Below are positions 7,617 through 15,594 of a stretch of 32,266 nucleotides of DNA, piece by piece. Origin of the DNA: Candidatus Melainabacteria bacterium (GTDB taxonomy: Bacteria; Cyanobacteriota; Vampirovibrionia; Caenarcaniphilales; Caenarcanaceae); contig DUDU01000024.1 in NCBI GenBank assembly GCA_005110395.1, positions 1-32,266 of the forward strand. The letters run 5' to 3'. Numbering within the stretch: the first letter of the stretch is position 1; each line of letters starts with the position of its first letter. Below the pieces are notes generated by a model. It ran no database searches, was not told the DNA's origin, and saw nothing but the letters and a program-made list of their open reading frames with translations. The translations under genes and the position numbers were made by a program.

Positions 7617-8210
7617 TTAATTCCATTCATTTAAAGAAAGGGCTTCTTTGAGTAATGCATCTGGTTTAAGCTGACCAACTCGATAATTAATTAGTTTTTG
7701 ACGGTTTTCATTGAAGTAATAAGTGAGATGTATAAGTACTCCAAATATATCAATAACTTCAAAAGCAGTAATCATAAAGCCCTGCCTAAGCTTTGGAATA
7801 ATGACTTGATTATTAGTTGCTTTATGTCTACTAAATACTTTTTGAAAGCCTTTTTCCTTGAGTATTTCAAGAATTATGGGTAATAGTGCTTTGTAAATCC
7901 CTTTGTTTTGATGCTCTTGAAAAATAGCCGTTTGAATCATCTGGAAAGTTTCTGAGTCTTTTTGCTCACCATAAAACCAGCCAACTATTTCAGAATTTTT
8001 GAGAATATACAATCTCAGCTTATAAGGAGTTCCAGCATTTTTAGCTAATTCACTTCTACTGATTTTTTCTTTATTAGTAAGGAGAATTGAAAGATTAGTA
8101 TCGATAGTATCTGAAAATACAATTGATTTGTTTTTCGCAATAAAATCATCAAATTCTTGAAAGTCATTAGCGGATTGAATAAAGTAATTATCAAAAAGCG
8201 TAATTTGCAT
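7617..8210 (-). CDS. GNAT-family N-acetyltransferase
   Basis: The 197-residue protein has the GNAT acetyltransferase core in its C-terminal two thirds. A strand reads YILKNSEIVGWFYGEQ, and the next, FQMIQTAIFQEHQNKGIYKALL, contains the acetyl-CoA pyrophosphate-binding loop (Q-x-x-x-K-G-I-Y, a relaxed form of Q/R-x-x-G-x-G/A). The segment GFQKVFSRHKATNNQVIIPKL is typical of motif B, where a side chain often contacts CoA. The substrate cannot be told; small-molecule, peptide or toxin-type targets are all possible. I chose the ATG at 8210; a TTG directly before it extends the protein by one residue. It is convergent with the Sel1 gene. No adjacent RHH antitoxin was found, which argues against a TacT-type toxin. 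Confidence 0.75.
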   Translation of the reverse strand: MQITLFDNYFIQSANDFQEFDDFIAKNKSIVFSDTIDTNLSILLTNKEKISRSELAKNAGTPYKLRLYILKNSEIVGWFYGEQKDSETFQMIQTAIFQEHQNKGIYKALLPIILEILKEKGFQKVFSRHKATNNQVIIPKLRQGFMITAFEVIDIFGVLIHLTYYFNENRQKLINYRVGQLKPDALLKEALSLNEWN

Positions 8211-8226
8211 CAAATGATTTTGTATT

Positions 8227-8264
8227 AGAAGAAAAAGCAGTTATGGATTCCTGCCCTTTCTTCT
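8227..8264 (-). terminator. Terminator-like hairpin after ilvC
   Basis: AGAAGAAA-AA-GCAG (8227-8240) pairs with CTGC-CC-TTTCTTCT (8251-8264): 12 base pairs with one 2x2 internal mismatch and a 10-base loop. It starts 14 bases beyond the ilvC stop and separates ilvC from the GNAT gene. On the minus strand the distal arm is T-rich. On the plus strand it is followed by TTTCTC. It is the most stable hairpin in the left half of the window. Confidence 0.6.
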
Positions 8265-8278
8265 TTTCTCAATAATTA

Positions 8279-9328
<1,050 letters not shown>

Positions 9329-9352
9329 TTAACATTAAGAATAAATGAGAAG

Positions 9353-9375
9353 TTGACTGTGGAAATCATGAAATT
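9353..9375 (+). promoter_or_regulatory. Possible minus-35 element for rnc
   Basis: TTGACT at 9353-9358 is a five-of-six match to the minus-35 consensus, in the 155-base divergent gap between ilvC and rnc. The minus-10 position 16-17 bases downstream is poor (TAATTC). This is the best candidate in the gap, but weak. Confidence 0.3.
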
Positions 9376-9429
9376 AATTCTTTGGAATTCACTAGGCACA
9401 AGTAGCTTCAAGTAATCATAAATGAATAG

Positions 9430-10203
9430 ATGAAAGATTTAATTAAAGTTTTAGGTATCGATAAGCCTCTAAAGGCCAATGATGAGCAACTATTTCTTCA
9501 AGCTTTAACACACAAATCATATTTGCTCGATCATCCTGAATATAATTTGGAATATGACCGTTTAGAGTTTCTTGGAGACGCCATTCTCAAATTTGTAATC
9601 AATGAATATTTGTTTGTAAATTTCCCCAAATACAATTCTGGGGAATTAACTAAGCTTAGTGGTTATGTACTTAGCGACAAAATGCTTTTCAAAATTGCAT
9701 CTGATTTGAGATTGCGAAAATTTGTACTTTGCGGGAGCCGAATTAAGGCCGAATCAGTAATGTCTGATGTAATGGAATCATTGATTGGAGCAACTTATTT
9801 GGTTTATGGTTTTGAAGAAGCAAAAAAACTAATACTTAGATCTTATGAAGATATTATTCTAGAGGCTGATTCCAGCGAGCTTAAAGAAAACTATAAAGCT
9901 GCTCTGCAAGAATTGACTCAATCTAAGCAATTAGGTTTGCCTGAGTATTTTGTAGTTAAATCTGAAGGTCCACCACACAATCCAAATTTTGGAATTGAGA
10001 TTAGGCTTTCTGATGGCACAATATTGGGTGAAGGGGAAGGCTCTTCCAAGAAAGAAGCTGGACAAGCAGCGGCCTTGGCTTCATTGGATTATTTGCAAAA
10101 CACTTATTTCAAAGAAAAAGCAATTAACGAAAAAGATGAGAATTCTGATTTGCCAAAAGATAATTCAGGAACTGAAGAATTATCTGAGAAAGTAAATCCC
10201 TAA
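9430..10203 (+). CDS. rnc: Ribonuclease III
   Basis: RNase III cuts double-stranded RNA in rRNA maturation and mRNA turnover. The catalytic domain signature YDRLEFLGDAIL sits at residues 42-53, with the metal residues Glu46 and Asp50. The second catalytic segment, MSDVMESLIGATYL, supplies the downstream Asp and Glu. Residue 43 is Asp where many enzymes have Glu. The C-terminal double-stranded RNA-binding domain runs from NYKAALQELTQ to KKEAGQAAALASLDYL. An unusual acidic tail of about 30 residues follows (ENSDLPKDNSGTEELSE). The stop codon overlaps the convergent dgkA stop by three bases, so the two mRNAs may form antisense pairs at their ends. Confidence 0.95.
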   Translation: MKDLIKVLGIDKPLKANDEQLFLQALTHKSYLLDHPEYNLEYDRLEFLGDAILKFVINEYLFVNFPKYNSGELTKLSGYVLSDKMLFKIASDLRLRKFVLCGSRIKAESVMSDVMESLIGATYLVYGFEEAKKLILRSYEDIILEADSSELKENYKAALQELTQSKQLGLPEYFVVKSEGPPHNPNFGIEIRLSDGTILGEGEGSSKKEAGQAAALASLDYLQNTYFKEKAINEKDENSDLPKDNSGTEELSEKVNP

Positions 10204-10610
10204 AAAGTAAATTTAAGCTGAATTAAAATTTTCGGAACAAATACCACTGAACCTGCAATCAAAGCTTGAAAAGAGAGAGTCAAAACCGCAGCCGCTGCAA
10301 TATCTTTAGCTTGTTTAGCTAAACTTGTTTTCCGGCGCTCCACAACTAAGTCAGTTAGTCTTTCAATAGCAGTATTTAAGAGCTCAGCAGAAATAACTAA
10401 AAAAGCCGAAATCAAAATCCAAATCCATTCAAGCAAATTTATTCTGAGATAGAATCCAAGAGCAGAAATAAAAATCAAAGCAATAATTTCAATTCTAAAA
10501 TTTTGTTCTTTCTTCCATGCATTTTGTAATCCATGAAAAGCCAAAGATAAACTTTTTCCTAATTGTCTTGCACTAAAGAATTTAGTTTTCTGCGATTGTG
10601 AGCTGTACAT
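10200..10610 (-). CDS. dgkA: Diacylglycerol/undecaprenol kinase family protein
   Basis: This 136-residue membrane protein of the prokaryotic DgkA family carries the signature ISAELLNTAIERLTDLV, in which the Glu, Asn and Glu residues bind the metal-ATP. Three membrane helices are visible: after NFRIEIIAL, around LLEWIWILISAFLVI, and in the C-terminal AAAVLTLSFQALIAGSVVF. Members phosphorylate diacylglycerol (proteobacteria) or undecaprenol (Gram-positives); the sequence alone does not settle which. It lies 11 bases after the unknown gene at 10622, so the two are likely co-transcribed. The convergent overlap with rnc is three bases. Confidence 0.9.
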   Translation of the reverse strand: MYSSQSQKTKFFSARQLGKSLSLAFHGLQNAWKKEQNFRIEIIALIFISALGFYLRINLLEWIWILISAFLVISAELLNTAIERLTDLVVERRKTSLAKQAKDIAAAAVLTLSFQALIAGSVVFVPKILIQLKFTF

Positions 10611-10621
10611 TTTTCTTCCGC

Positions 10622-11056
10622 CTAATTGGGGCTTAATGCTGAAGAAGATAATGAATAATTTGAATCATATTCAATTAGTTCCTTAGCAGACTGAACCAAA
10701 GTATTTAAGTCATGACCAAGGAAAGTTAATTCGATCGATTCAAAATTTATTTCTAAGGTATTTGTCATGAATTCTATATCTGTGAATTTGAAGGCTTGAA
10801 TTGTCTTTCCCTTGAATCCATATGCTTCAACTGCAATTTGTTTATTTTCAGGAGCAAAACAATCCACTAAATTGCTGCCTGGAAGAGGAAGTCCAATTGA
10901 AGGCCAGCTTTCTTCGTTATCTTCAATTAGCCAATTTGTAAAATCTTTGCATTCATGGCTTGATAAAGTGATTTTTGCCTGAAAACTTCCTTGATTAAGC
11001 CAAATAAGAGCTGTGTCTTTAAAGAACTCAAAAGAAATAGTTAATTCATTATTCAT
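10622..11056 (-). CDS. Unknown soluble protein upstream of dgkA
   Basis: I do not recognise this 144-residue protein. It is acidic and has alternating hydrophobic patterns that suggest a mostly beta domain (ELTISFEFFKDTALIWL, QAKITL, KQIAVEAYGF, LEINFESIELTFLG). A terminal helix (NTLVQSAKELIEY) and a short Ser-rich tail follow. There is no signal peptide or membrane helix, so it is likely cytoplasmic. The ATG at 11056 opens directly with the first strand. Eleven bases separate it from dgkA, suggesting an operon. Upstream on the same strand lies a hairpin-rich gap of 280 bases that could form its leader. Confidence 0.7.
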   Translation of the reverse strand: MNNELTISFEFFKDTALIWLNQGSFQAKITLSSHECKDFTNWLIEDNEESWPSIGLPLPGSNLVDCFAPENKQIAVEAYGFKGKTIQAFKFTDIEFMTNTLEINFESIELTFLGHDLNTLVQSAKELIEYDSNYSLSSSALSPN

Positions 11057-11151
11057 AGGTGTTGTATCTTTTTCGGCAATTTTTTGGTCAATTCTTTTAT
11101 TTATATTCTTCTGAATAAATTTAATCCTAATACTAAGTTGCGTTCAGATCT

Positions 11152-11290
11152 AGACTTTTCGTACCTCCCAACCTCCTTAACATGAGGAGTCAGAACGAAA
11201 AATTGTCTGGTTATCGATCGCAAGCTGGTATAAAGAGCCTTTGCTTGTCCTAATTTAGTATGTGTTAATTGTAACGAAAATAAAATTAGG
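11152..11290. ncRNA. Possible structured RNA: three successive hairpins
   Basis: Three inverted repeats follow each other in 140 bases. The first is AGAC+TTTTCGT (11152-11162) with ACGAAAA (11195-11201) and GTCT (11205-11208), enclosing CTCCT (11173-11177)/AGGAG (11185-11189). The second is CAAGC (11221-11225)/GCTTG (11243-11247). The third is CCTAATTT (11249-11256)/AAATTAGG (11283-11290). The stretch is richer in G and C than its surroundings. On the minus strand the first hairpin holds an AAGGAGGT sequence, a perfect Shine-Dalgarno, partly sequestered in the stem. It could be a leader element of the 10622-dgkA unit or a separate small RNA. No known riboswitch family was recognised. Confidence 0.35.
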
Positions 11291-11336
11291 CGCAGGGTAG
11301 AAATATAATCTCAATTTACTTATGGAATGAATTAAG

Positions 11337-11573
11337 TCATTCTTTGTTTGAGAAACATTTGATTAATCCGACTATAGAAACTAAAGTCCAAGTTGCTTCT
11401 AGAATGACAAAAGGAAGGTAATGAATTAACCAAGAAGTGTAACAAGCAAGTGCAGCGCCTAAAACATTCATAGCAAAATACAACTTGCCATCTTTTCGTA
11501 TGTAGGAAAATGTATTACAAAAGTAGGCAAGTAATATAAGCCCAACACCAAAAGCACCTAAGATATCCATCAT
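11337..11573 (-). CDS. CBU_0592-like small membrane protein
   Basis: This 78-residue integral membrane protein has three hydrophobic helices. It resembles the CBU_0592/YgjV-like small membrane protein group: an N-terminal helix with GLILLAYFCNTFSYIRKDG, a central YFAMNVLGAALACYTSW segment, and a final helix entered by a conserved-looking Glu (VILEATWTLVSIVGL). The molecular function of this group is not known. I chose the ATG at 11573; an ATG one codon later and a TTG two codons earlier are alternatives. The start lies 11 bases after the stop of the PAP2 phosphatase gene, so they are probably one transcript and may act on the same membrane. Confidence 0.65.
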   Translation of the reverse strand: MMDILGAFGVGLILLAYFCNTFSYIRKDGKLYFAMNVLGAALACYTSWLIHYLPFVILEATWTLVSIVGLIKCFSNKE

Positions 11574-11584
11574 TGGCAAATCAG

Positions 11585-12142
11585 TTAATCTAATTCAGGT
11601 TTATAAAATTTTCTTGCCCATTCAGTTGAATAGTACCAAGCCGCTGCAATTGCAGATCCCATAAAGGCACCGCCAATAATGTCTGTAGGGAAATGAACAC
11701 CTAAATAAATTCTGGTATAACCAACAAAAAAGGCGAAAAGCCAAGCAAGTATGATTGAAATTTTGTTTTTCATGTCGTAGAGAGTAATGAGCATAGCCAT
11801 TGTGCAAGCTGTAAGCATATGTCCTGATGGAAATGAAAATGAATGAGGCTTTTGTCCATAAACGCAAATTCCCTCTAATTCGAGAAAAGGCCTAGGTCTA
11901 TTGAAAAGAGGTTTCAAGTATTCATCTGATAAGTGCCAAGCCACAAAAAATCCAGCAAAGCACATTAACAAAGGATAAGCTCCCTTTTTACCTTTAATCA
12001 AAGCAAGAATGATTATCAAACCAAACCAAATATGCTGACTATTATTCGTTACAAAAAGATTGAATTGATCCCATGTTGTTCCAGAGCAGGTAGCGGTATG
12101 AATTGCTCGGTAAATTTCTATATCAATTGGAATTGAAGTCAT
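11585..12142 (-). CDS. PAP2-family membrane phosphatase
   Basis: This 185-residue protein of the PAP2 (type 2 phosphatidic acid phosphatase) superfamily has all three motifs: KPLFNRPRP, then SFPSGH with the proton-donating His, then TRIYLGVHFPTDIIGG with the nucleophilic His and supporting Asp. Five to six membrane helices are visible. Members remove phosphate from lipid phosphates such as undecaprenyl pyrophosphate, phosphatidic acid or phosphatidylglycerol phosphate. A role in recycling the cell-wall lipid carrier is plausible, and dgkA lies nearby, but the substrate cannot be read from sequence. The length is close to BcrC-type enzymes. Start ATG at 12142. It leads the pair with the small membrane protein at 11337. 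Confidence 0.88.
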   Translation of the reverse strand: MTSIPIDIEIYRAIHTATCSGTTWDQFNLFVTNNSQHIWFGLIIILALIKGKKGAYPLLMCFAGFFVAWHLSDEYLKPLFNRPRPFLELEGICVYGQKPHSFSFPSGHMLTACTMAMLITLYDMKNKISIILAWLFAFFVGYTRIYLGVHFPTDIIGGAFMGSAIAAAWYYSTEWARKFYKPELD

Positions 12143-12270
12143 TTAAGTTTATTTATGGATAAGGACTAAATATGAAAAAGATTTTTGGGACTTTTATTGA
12201 AAACTTGAATTTAAACTTTGATTTTAAACTTCCTTAAAACTATTTGCTTCGATACTCAAACGGAAATTAT

Positions 12271-14157
12271 CTAATTCAAAACTTTGATTCGTTCTTTAGC
12301 AGCTTCAGAATATTCCCCCTTGGCTTGGTCTTCCAAGTAACGCTTGTAATAAGCAATAGCACGTGAATTGTCTTTCTGAGTTTCTAATAAATTGGCAATA
12401 AAATAATTTGCTTCAGGATAACCGGCTGGATCAAGCGTATAGGCTTCTCGGTATTCTTTAATAGCGTCTGCTGTCTGATTGGATGAATGATAAGCAGTTC
12501 CTAAATTAAAGTGTGCTTGTGCGCTGGCAGTGTCCATTTCAATTGCTTTTTTGTATTTTTGAATTGATTCACCTGTTTTGCCAGCTTGTTGCAGCTCAAT
12601 GGCTTCTCTAATCAAATCATTTACTTGATCAGTTTTTGCATTATTGTTCAAAGACTGTTTAAGAAGAGCAACAGCCGATGAATACTCAGAATTCTTTGAA
12701 TCAATTTGAGCGGCTACTTGATATTCACTTAGAGCTTCATTCACTTTACCTGCTTCTTGATAGGCTGTCCCTAAATTGAAATGAGTTTGAGCATCTTGAG
12801 GATTATCTTTCAAAATATTTTGATAAATTGCAATTGCTTCACTTGTTTTACCCTGACTTTGTAGACTAACCGCTTGTTCTGAGGTCTTCTTTAGCTTGTC
12901 CGCCGCAATTTGATTACTTATTTTTTGAATGGCTTTTTTAGCGTCATCATTAGCTGGATTGAATTTTAGTGCTTGATTATAAGCCTGAATTGCATCTGCT
13001 GTTCGACTTCTAGCTTGATAAGCCAAACCCAAATTGTAATAAACATCAGAAGTTGCTGGGACAGGAGGTAAACGTCTTACCGCTACTTCGTAGAGAGTAA
13101 TGGCATCATCGATTTTTCCCGCTTTTTGAGCTTCCAGCGCTTTTTCTGCCATCTGAATTGATTGAACTTCATTTGATTTTTCTTTTGAAGTTGCGATTAG
13201 CTTGTCAATTTCAGGATTATTTGGATTAACACCTTTAGCTTTTTCAAGTACTTGTTTTGCTTCATCTCCATGACCTGAGCGGATCAGTGCATTACTTAAG
13301 CCCAATAAATTATCTTGTTCATTAGGTGCAATTTGAACAACTTTTTTCCAGGTACCAACTAAGCCTTCCATTGCGCCATCATTAGAGCCATCTTGCTTAA
13401 GCGCCTTTTCAAAAGCATCAATTGCTTCAGGTAGTTTTTCAGCTGTCAAGTAAGCACGTCCCTGAACTAAATAAGGTCTGAAATCTTTTGGATTTTCTTT
13501 TATAGCTTGATTGCTTAATTCAATTGCTTTATAGAACAATGGTTGACTTGATGGAGCTGGAATATATTTGCCAAAAACCACTTGATAAACCTGAGCTAAT
13601 TCGATTTTTGCTTTATAGTTTTCAGGAGTGCCAGCTTTTGACAAGTCTATAGATTTTTTGTATTCCGAAACTGATTGCTCTAATTGTCCATCCGCTCTGA
13701 GTTTGCGCGCCTCAGTCAATCTCACATTTATATCATTTGGATTGAGGCTTTTCATCTTATAAATTGAGTCCATATTGTCAAAAGCCATTTTATTATCATC
13801 CTGAAAGAAAATCCCCTTTCTGAGCTGATATAAAGCTTCATCAAGTTTATTTGCTTTAGCCAGCTGAGCTGCATAATTATTCAAAGTTTTGCTTAAATTT
13901 TCGGCAAAATCATTTGATTTCTCCGGATTCAATTTCCAGGCTTCGTAAAGAACCTCGATAGCTGCTACATAATCTCCTTGATTGCCAAGTTCAATGCCTC
14001 TGTTTTCTAGCTGCATAGCCATAGGAGAAGGAGAATATCTGTTTTGTGCCATTGAAGGATTGTCTTCAGCGCTAACATGTAAAATTGGCGATAAAGATAA
14101 TGATAGAGAGAAGGCACTAATAATTAATGCATTGGGAAAATGTTTTTTATTTTTCAT
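12271..14157 (-). CDS. Exported tetratricopeptide-repeat protein
   Basis: This 628-residue protein starts with a signal peptide (about residues 1-30, ending near HVSAEDN). The rest is an array of TPR units spread over its whole length. Clear examples are FRPYLVQGRAYL, VYYNLGLAYQARSRTADAI, THFNLGTAYQEAGKVNEAL and AHFNLGTAYHSSNQTADAI, each followed by an A-loop such as FNPAND or DSKN. TPR arrays build superhelical scaffolds for protein-protein contacts, and a periplasmic or outer-membrane assembly role is likely. No catalytic domain is present. The start is an ATG without a strong ribosome binding site. The 5' gap carries a 13-base tandem repeat. It is followed by the PAP2 gene after 128 bases. 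Confidence 0.85.
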   Translation of the reverse strand: MKNKKHFPNALIISAFSLSLSLSPILHVSAEDNPSMAQNRYSPSPMAMQLENRGIELGNQGDYVAAIEVLYEAWKLNPEKSNDFAENLSKTLNNYAAQLAKANKLDEALYQLRKGIFFQDDNKMAFDNMDSIYKMKSLNPNDINVRLTEARKLRADGQLEQSVSEYKKSIDLSKAGTPENYKAKIELAQVYQVVFGKYIPAPSSQPLFYKAIELSNQAIKENPKDFRPYLVQGRAYLTAEKLPEAIDAFEKALKQDGSNDGAMEGLVGTWKKVVQIAPNEQDNLLGLSNALIRSGHGDEAKQVLEKAKGVNPNNPEIDKLIATSKEKSNEVQSIQMAEKALEAQKAGKIDDAITLYEVAVRRLPPVPATSDVYYNLGLAYQARSRTADAIQAYNQALKFNPANDDAKKAIQKISNQIAADKLKKTSEQAVSLQSQGKTSEAIAIYQNILKDNPQDAQTHFNLGTAYQEAGKVNEALSEYQVAAQIDSKNSEYSSAVALLKQSLNNNAKTDQVNDLIREAIELQQAGKTGESIQKYKKAIEMDTASAQAHFNLGTAYHSSNQTADAIKEYREAYTLDPAGYPEANYFIANLLETQKDNSRAIAYYKRYLEDQAKGEYSEAAKERIKVLN

Positions 14158-14251
14158 ATCTTAGTTCGTAGCAGACTGATTTTGCCTTGTTTGAGCAATG
14201 ATTTAATGTCAGGACGCTGATTCTTAGCATGTTTCCAATTATAAGAAAAAA

Positions 14252-14284
14252 AATAATTGCAAATAATAATTGCAAATAATAATT
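14252..14284. repeat. 13-base tandem repeat, 2.5 copies
   Basis: AATAATTGCAAAT occurs at 14252-14264 and again, identically, at 14265-14277, followed by AATAATT at 14278-14284. It lies about 95-130 bases upstream of the TPR protein start, so it could be a set of regulator-binding sites or a slippage-prone repeat. Confidence 0.8.
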
Positions 14285-14449
14285 CTATACTTCAATCATT
14301 TCTTTTGAAGCTAATGGCGTGTAAAGCCTGATTGGATTTTAGTTATATTGTCAAAGTCTAAGCAAAATTTATTTGAGAGATCCTCTATAAATTTAAGTTT
14401 TTTATCCCGAACTTAATTTAGGGAACCTGAGATCCATCCTGAATAGGAG

Positions 14450-14515
14450 AAAAAGATCCTGTAACTATACTGAAAATAATCCTTACATGAATTCTGGACA
14501 GAATAGGACAGGATC
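14450..14515 (-). terminator. Large terminator-like hairpin after speD
   Basis: On the minus strand GATCCTGT (14515-14508) pairs with ACAGGATC (14462-14455), followed at once by five T residues (14454-14450). Inside the 45-base loop sits a second perfect hairpin, ATTCT-GGAC-AGAAT (14491-14504). The T-run placement fits an intrinsic terminator about 35 bases beyond the speD stop, although the large branched loop is unusual. Confidence 0.5.
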
Positions 14516-14549
14516 GAGATCAACTGAAGAAATAGAAGTGACCCTAAAA

Positions 14550-14999
14550 TTATCTAACTAATGAAAATTCTCTTCCACTAACATATCTAGTACGGTCGGT
14601 TGAGACTATATCGCTTGATCTACTTTCACAGCGAGGAAATTCACGGCCACGTTCAAAAACTTGATGTTCAAAGTGTTCAGTTTCAAAATGATGGCAAATA
14701 AATTCAATTGCTTCTTTGATTTCAAAAGGTTTGCAAGAAAAAATATCAAGTGTAAAAAAACCTTTTTCTGGAAAGGTATGAATTGCAATATGAGATTCAG
14801 CAATAATTACAAAACCTGAAACACCTGAATCTTCAGGAACATCACCGCCACTATAAGTCATAGTTTTTGGCGACATGATGATATTCATATTTAAGCGAGC
14901 AGGAAAATTGCTAAGAAGTTCATGAATTGAAGATTCGCTAGATAGTCTATCTTTTCTTCTGCATTTGTAGCCTTCGAGAACTAAGTGTGGTCCAAACAT
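14550..14999 (-). CDS. speD: S-adenosylmethionine decarboxylase proenzyme
   Basis: This enzyme makes decarboxylated SAM, the aminopropyl donor for spermidine. The prokaryotic class 1B pattern is clear: [17 protein letters not shown], where the chain self-cleaves between Glu68 and Ser69 and Ser69 becomes the pyruvoyl cofactor. His74 and Cys89 (DIFSCKP) are the processing and catalytic helpers. At 149 residues it is slightly longer than the 120-130 residues common for bacterial SpeD because of a C-terminal arginine-rich tail ([15 protein letters not shown]...). The ATG has a GGAGA ribosome binding site 10 bases upstream. No speE is in the window. A promoter (15063-15092) and a large inverted repeat lie upstream. 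Confidence 0.95.
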   Translation of the reverse strand: MFGPHLVLEGYKCRRKDRLSSESSIHELLSNFPARLNMNIIMSPKTMTYSGGDVPEDSGVSGFVIIAESHIAIHTFPEKGFFTLDIFSCKPFEIKEAIEFICHHFETEHFEHQVFERGREFPRCESRSSDIVSTDRTRYVSGREFSLVR

Positions 15000-15062
15000 T
15001 TTATTATGTCTCCAGATGTAACGTTAGAGTAAACAATTGGTATAAAAGCAAATTAGCTTAAA

Positions 15063-15092
15063 ATTATGCCTTTATCTTAAAGACTAGTTCAA
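15063..15092 (-). promoter_or_regulatory. speD: Likely speD promoter
   Basis: On the minus strand, TTGAAC (15092-15087) and CATAAT (15068-15063) are 18 bases apart, each close to consensus. The predicted start near 15056 gives a leader of about 57 bases that includes the GGAGA ribosome binding site. Confidence 0.55.
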
Positions 15093-15125
15093 GAACAAAA
15101 GCTTAAATTTGACTTGAAACAAGAT

Positions 15126-15171
15126 TATTTTGCTCAGATAAAAACTCAGATAACAAGCTCAGAGCAAAATA
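15126..15171. promoter_or_regulatory. Inverted repeat enclosing CTCAGATAA repeats
   Basis: TATTTTGCTC (15126-15135) and GAGCAAAATA (15162-15171) are perfect 10-base inverted repeats. Between them, CTCAGATAA occurs twice (15134-15142 and 15146-15154), followed by CTCAGAG. It lies just upstream of the predicted speD minus-35 box, which suits an upstream regulator-binding site; a hairpin in an upstream transcript is the alternative. Confidence 0.45.
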
Positions 15172-15594
15172 TAGAATTAAAAAAAGTTTTTACACGCTTT
15201 AGAAAAATTCAATTCATTAACAATTTAAGTTCGTAATAATAAACTAGTAATTCTAAAATTTAAAGTTTTAGTCAATTTTTTATTTAAAATTTTAATAAGA
15301 ATTTTTAATAGGCTTGATTAGAAGGTTTGAAGAGAGACTCTTTGAGGGAAATTTAAGTGAATTTATTTTCATGAATCTAATGAGCTTTGCAAAAGTTTTA
15401 GTTAGTTAAATTCTTGGCCATTTCCCTAATAAAAATCAACCAAATGTCTCCTATTTCGAATGCTTAAAGAAAGTTTGTCAAATAGGGGAATAAAACTGTT
15501 AACTTTTATTTCTATAAACTGCCGAGAAATTTCTGAGCAAACAATAGACATCAAGTCAAATATTAAAAAGCAAAAATAGAAGCGTAATTTTTCA

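Larger units (their letters stand above)
14158..14549. other. 392-base gap between speD and the TPR gene
   Basis: Both flanking genes read leftward, so this holds the speD 3' end and the TPR gene promoter. It contains the 13-base tandem repeat at 14252-14284 and the terminator-like structure at 14450-14515, and a further small hairpin (TCCT-GAAT-AGGA, 14437-14448). GAATAGGA occurs twice (14441-14448 and 14501-14508). No reading frame here is convincing. Confidence 0.5.
15000..15594. other. 595-base divergent gap between speD and purN-PP2C
   Basis: This is the longest gene-free stretch in the window, and it is very AT-rich. It holds a leftward promoter for speD, the 10-base inverted repeat at 15126-15171, and small hairpins CTTG-AAA-CAAG (15112-15122) and AAGAG-AGA-CTCTT (near 15329-15341). 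I found no clear rightward promoter for the PurN-PP2C gene; TATAAA at 15513-15518 lacks a minus-35 partner. A 76-codon minus-strand frame (15426-15656) overlaps the purN start and looks spurious. Confidence 0.5.

Noticed and set aside
7617..8210. TacT-type toxin role for the GNAT protein
   Set aside because: No RHH antitoxin gene is adjacent; the only RHH protein lies 20 kb away, and the protein is longer than typical TacT toxins.
11152..11208. T-box or known riboswitch in the hairpin-rich gap
   Set aside because: The T-box AGGGTGGNACCGCG core and other riboswitch cores I know are absent on both strands.
14437..14549. SAM riboswitch linked to speD
   Set aside because: The structures lie downstream of speD rather than upstream, and the conserved SAM-riboswitch core is not seen.
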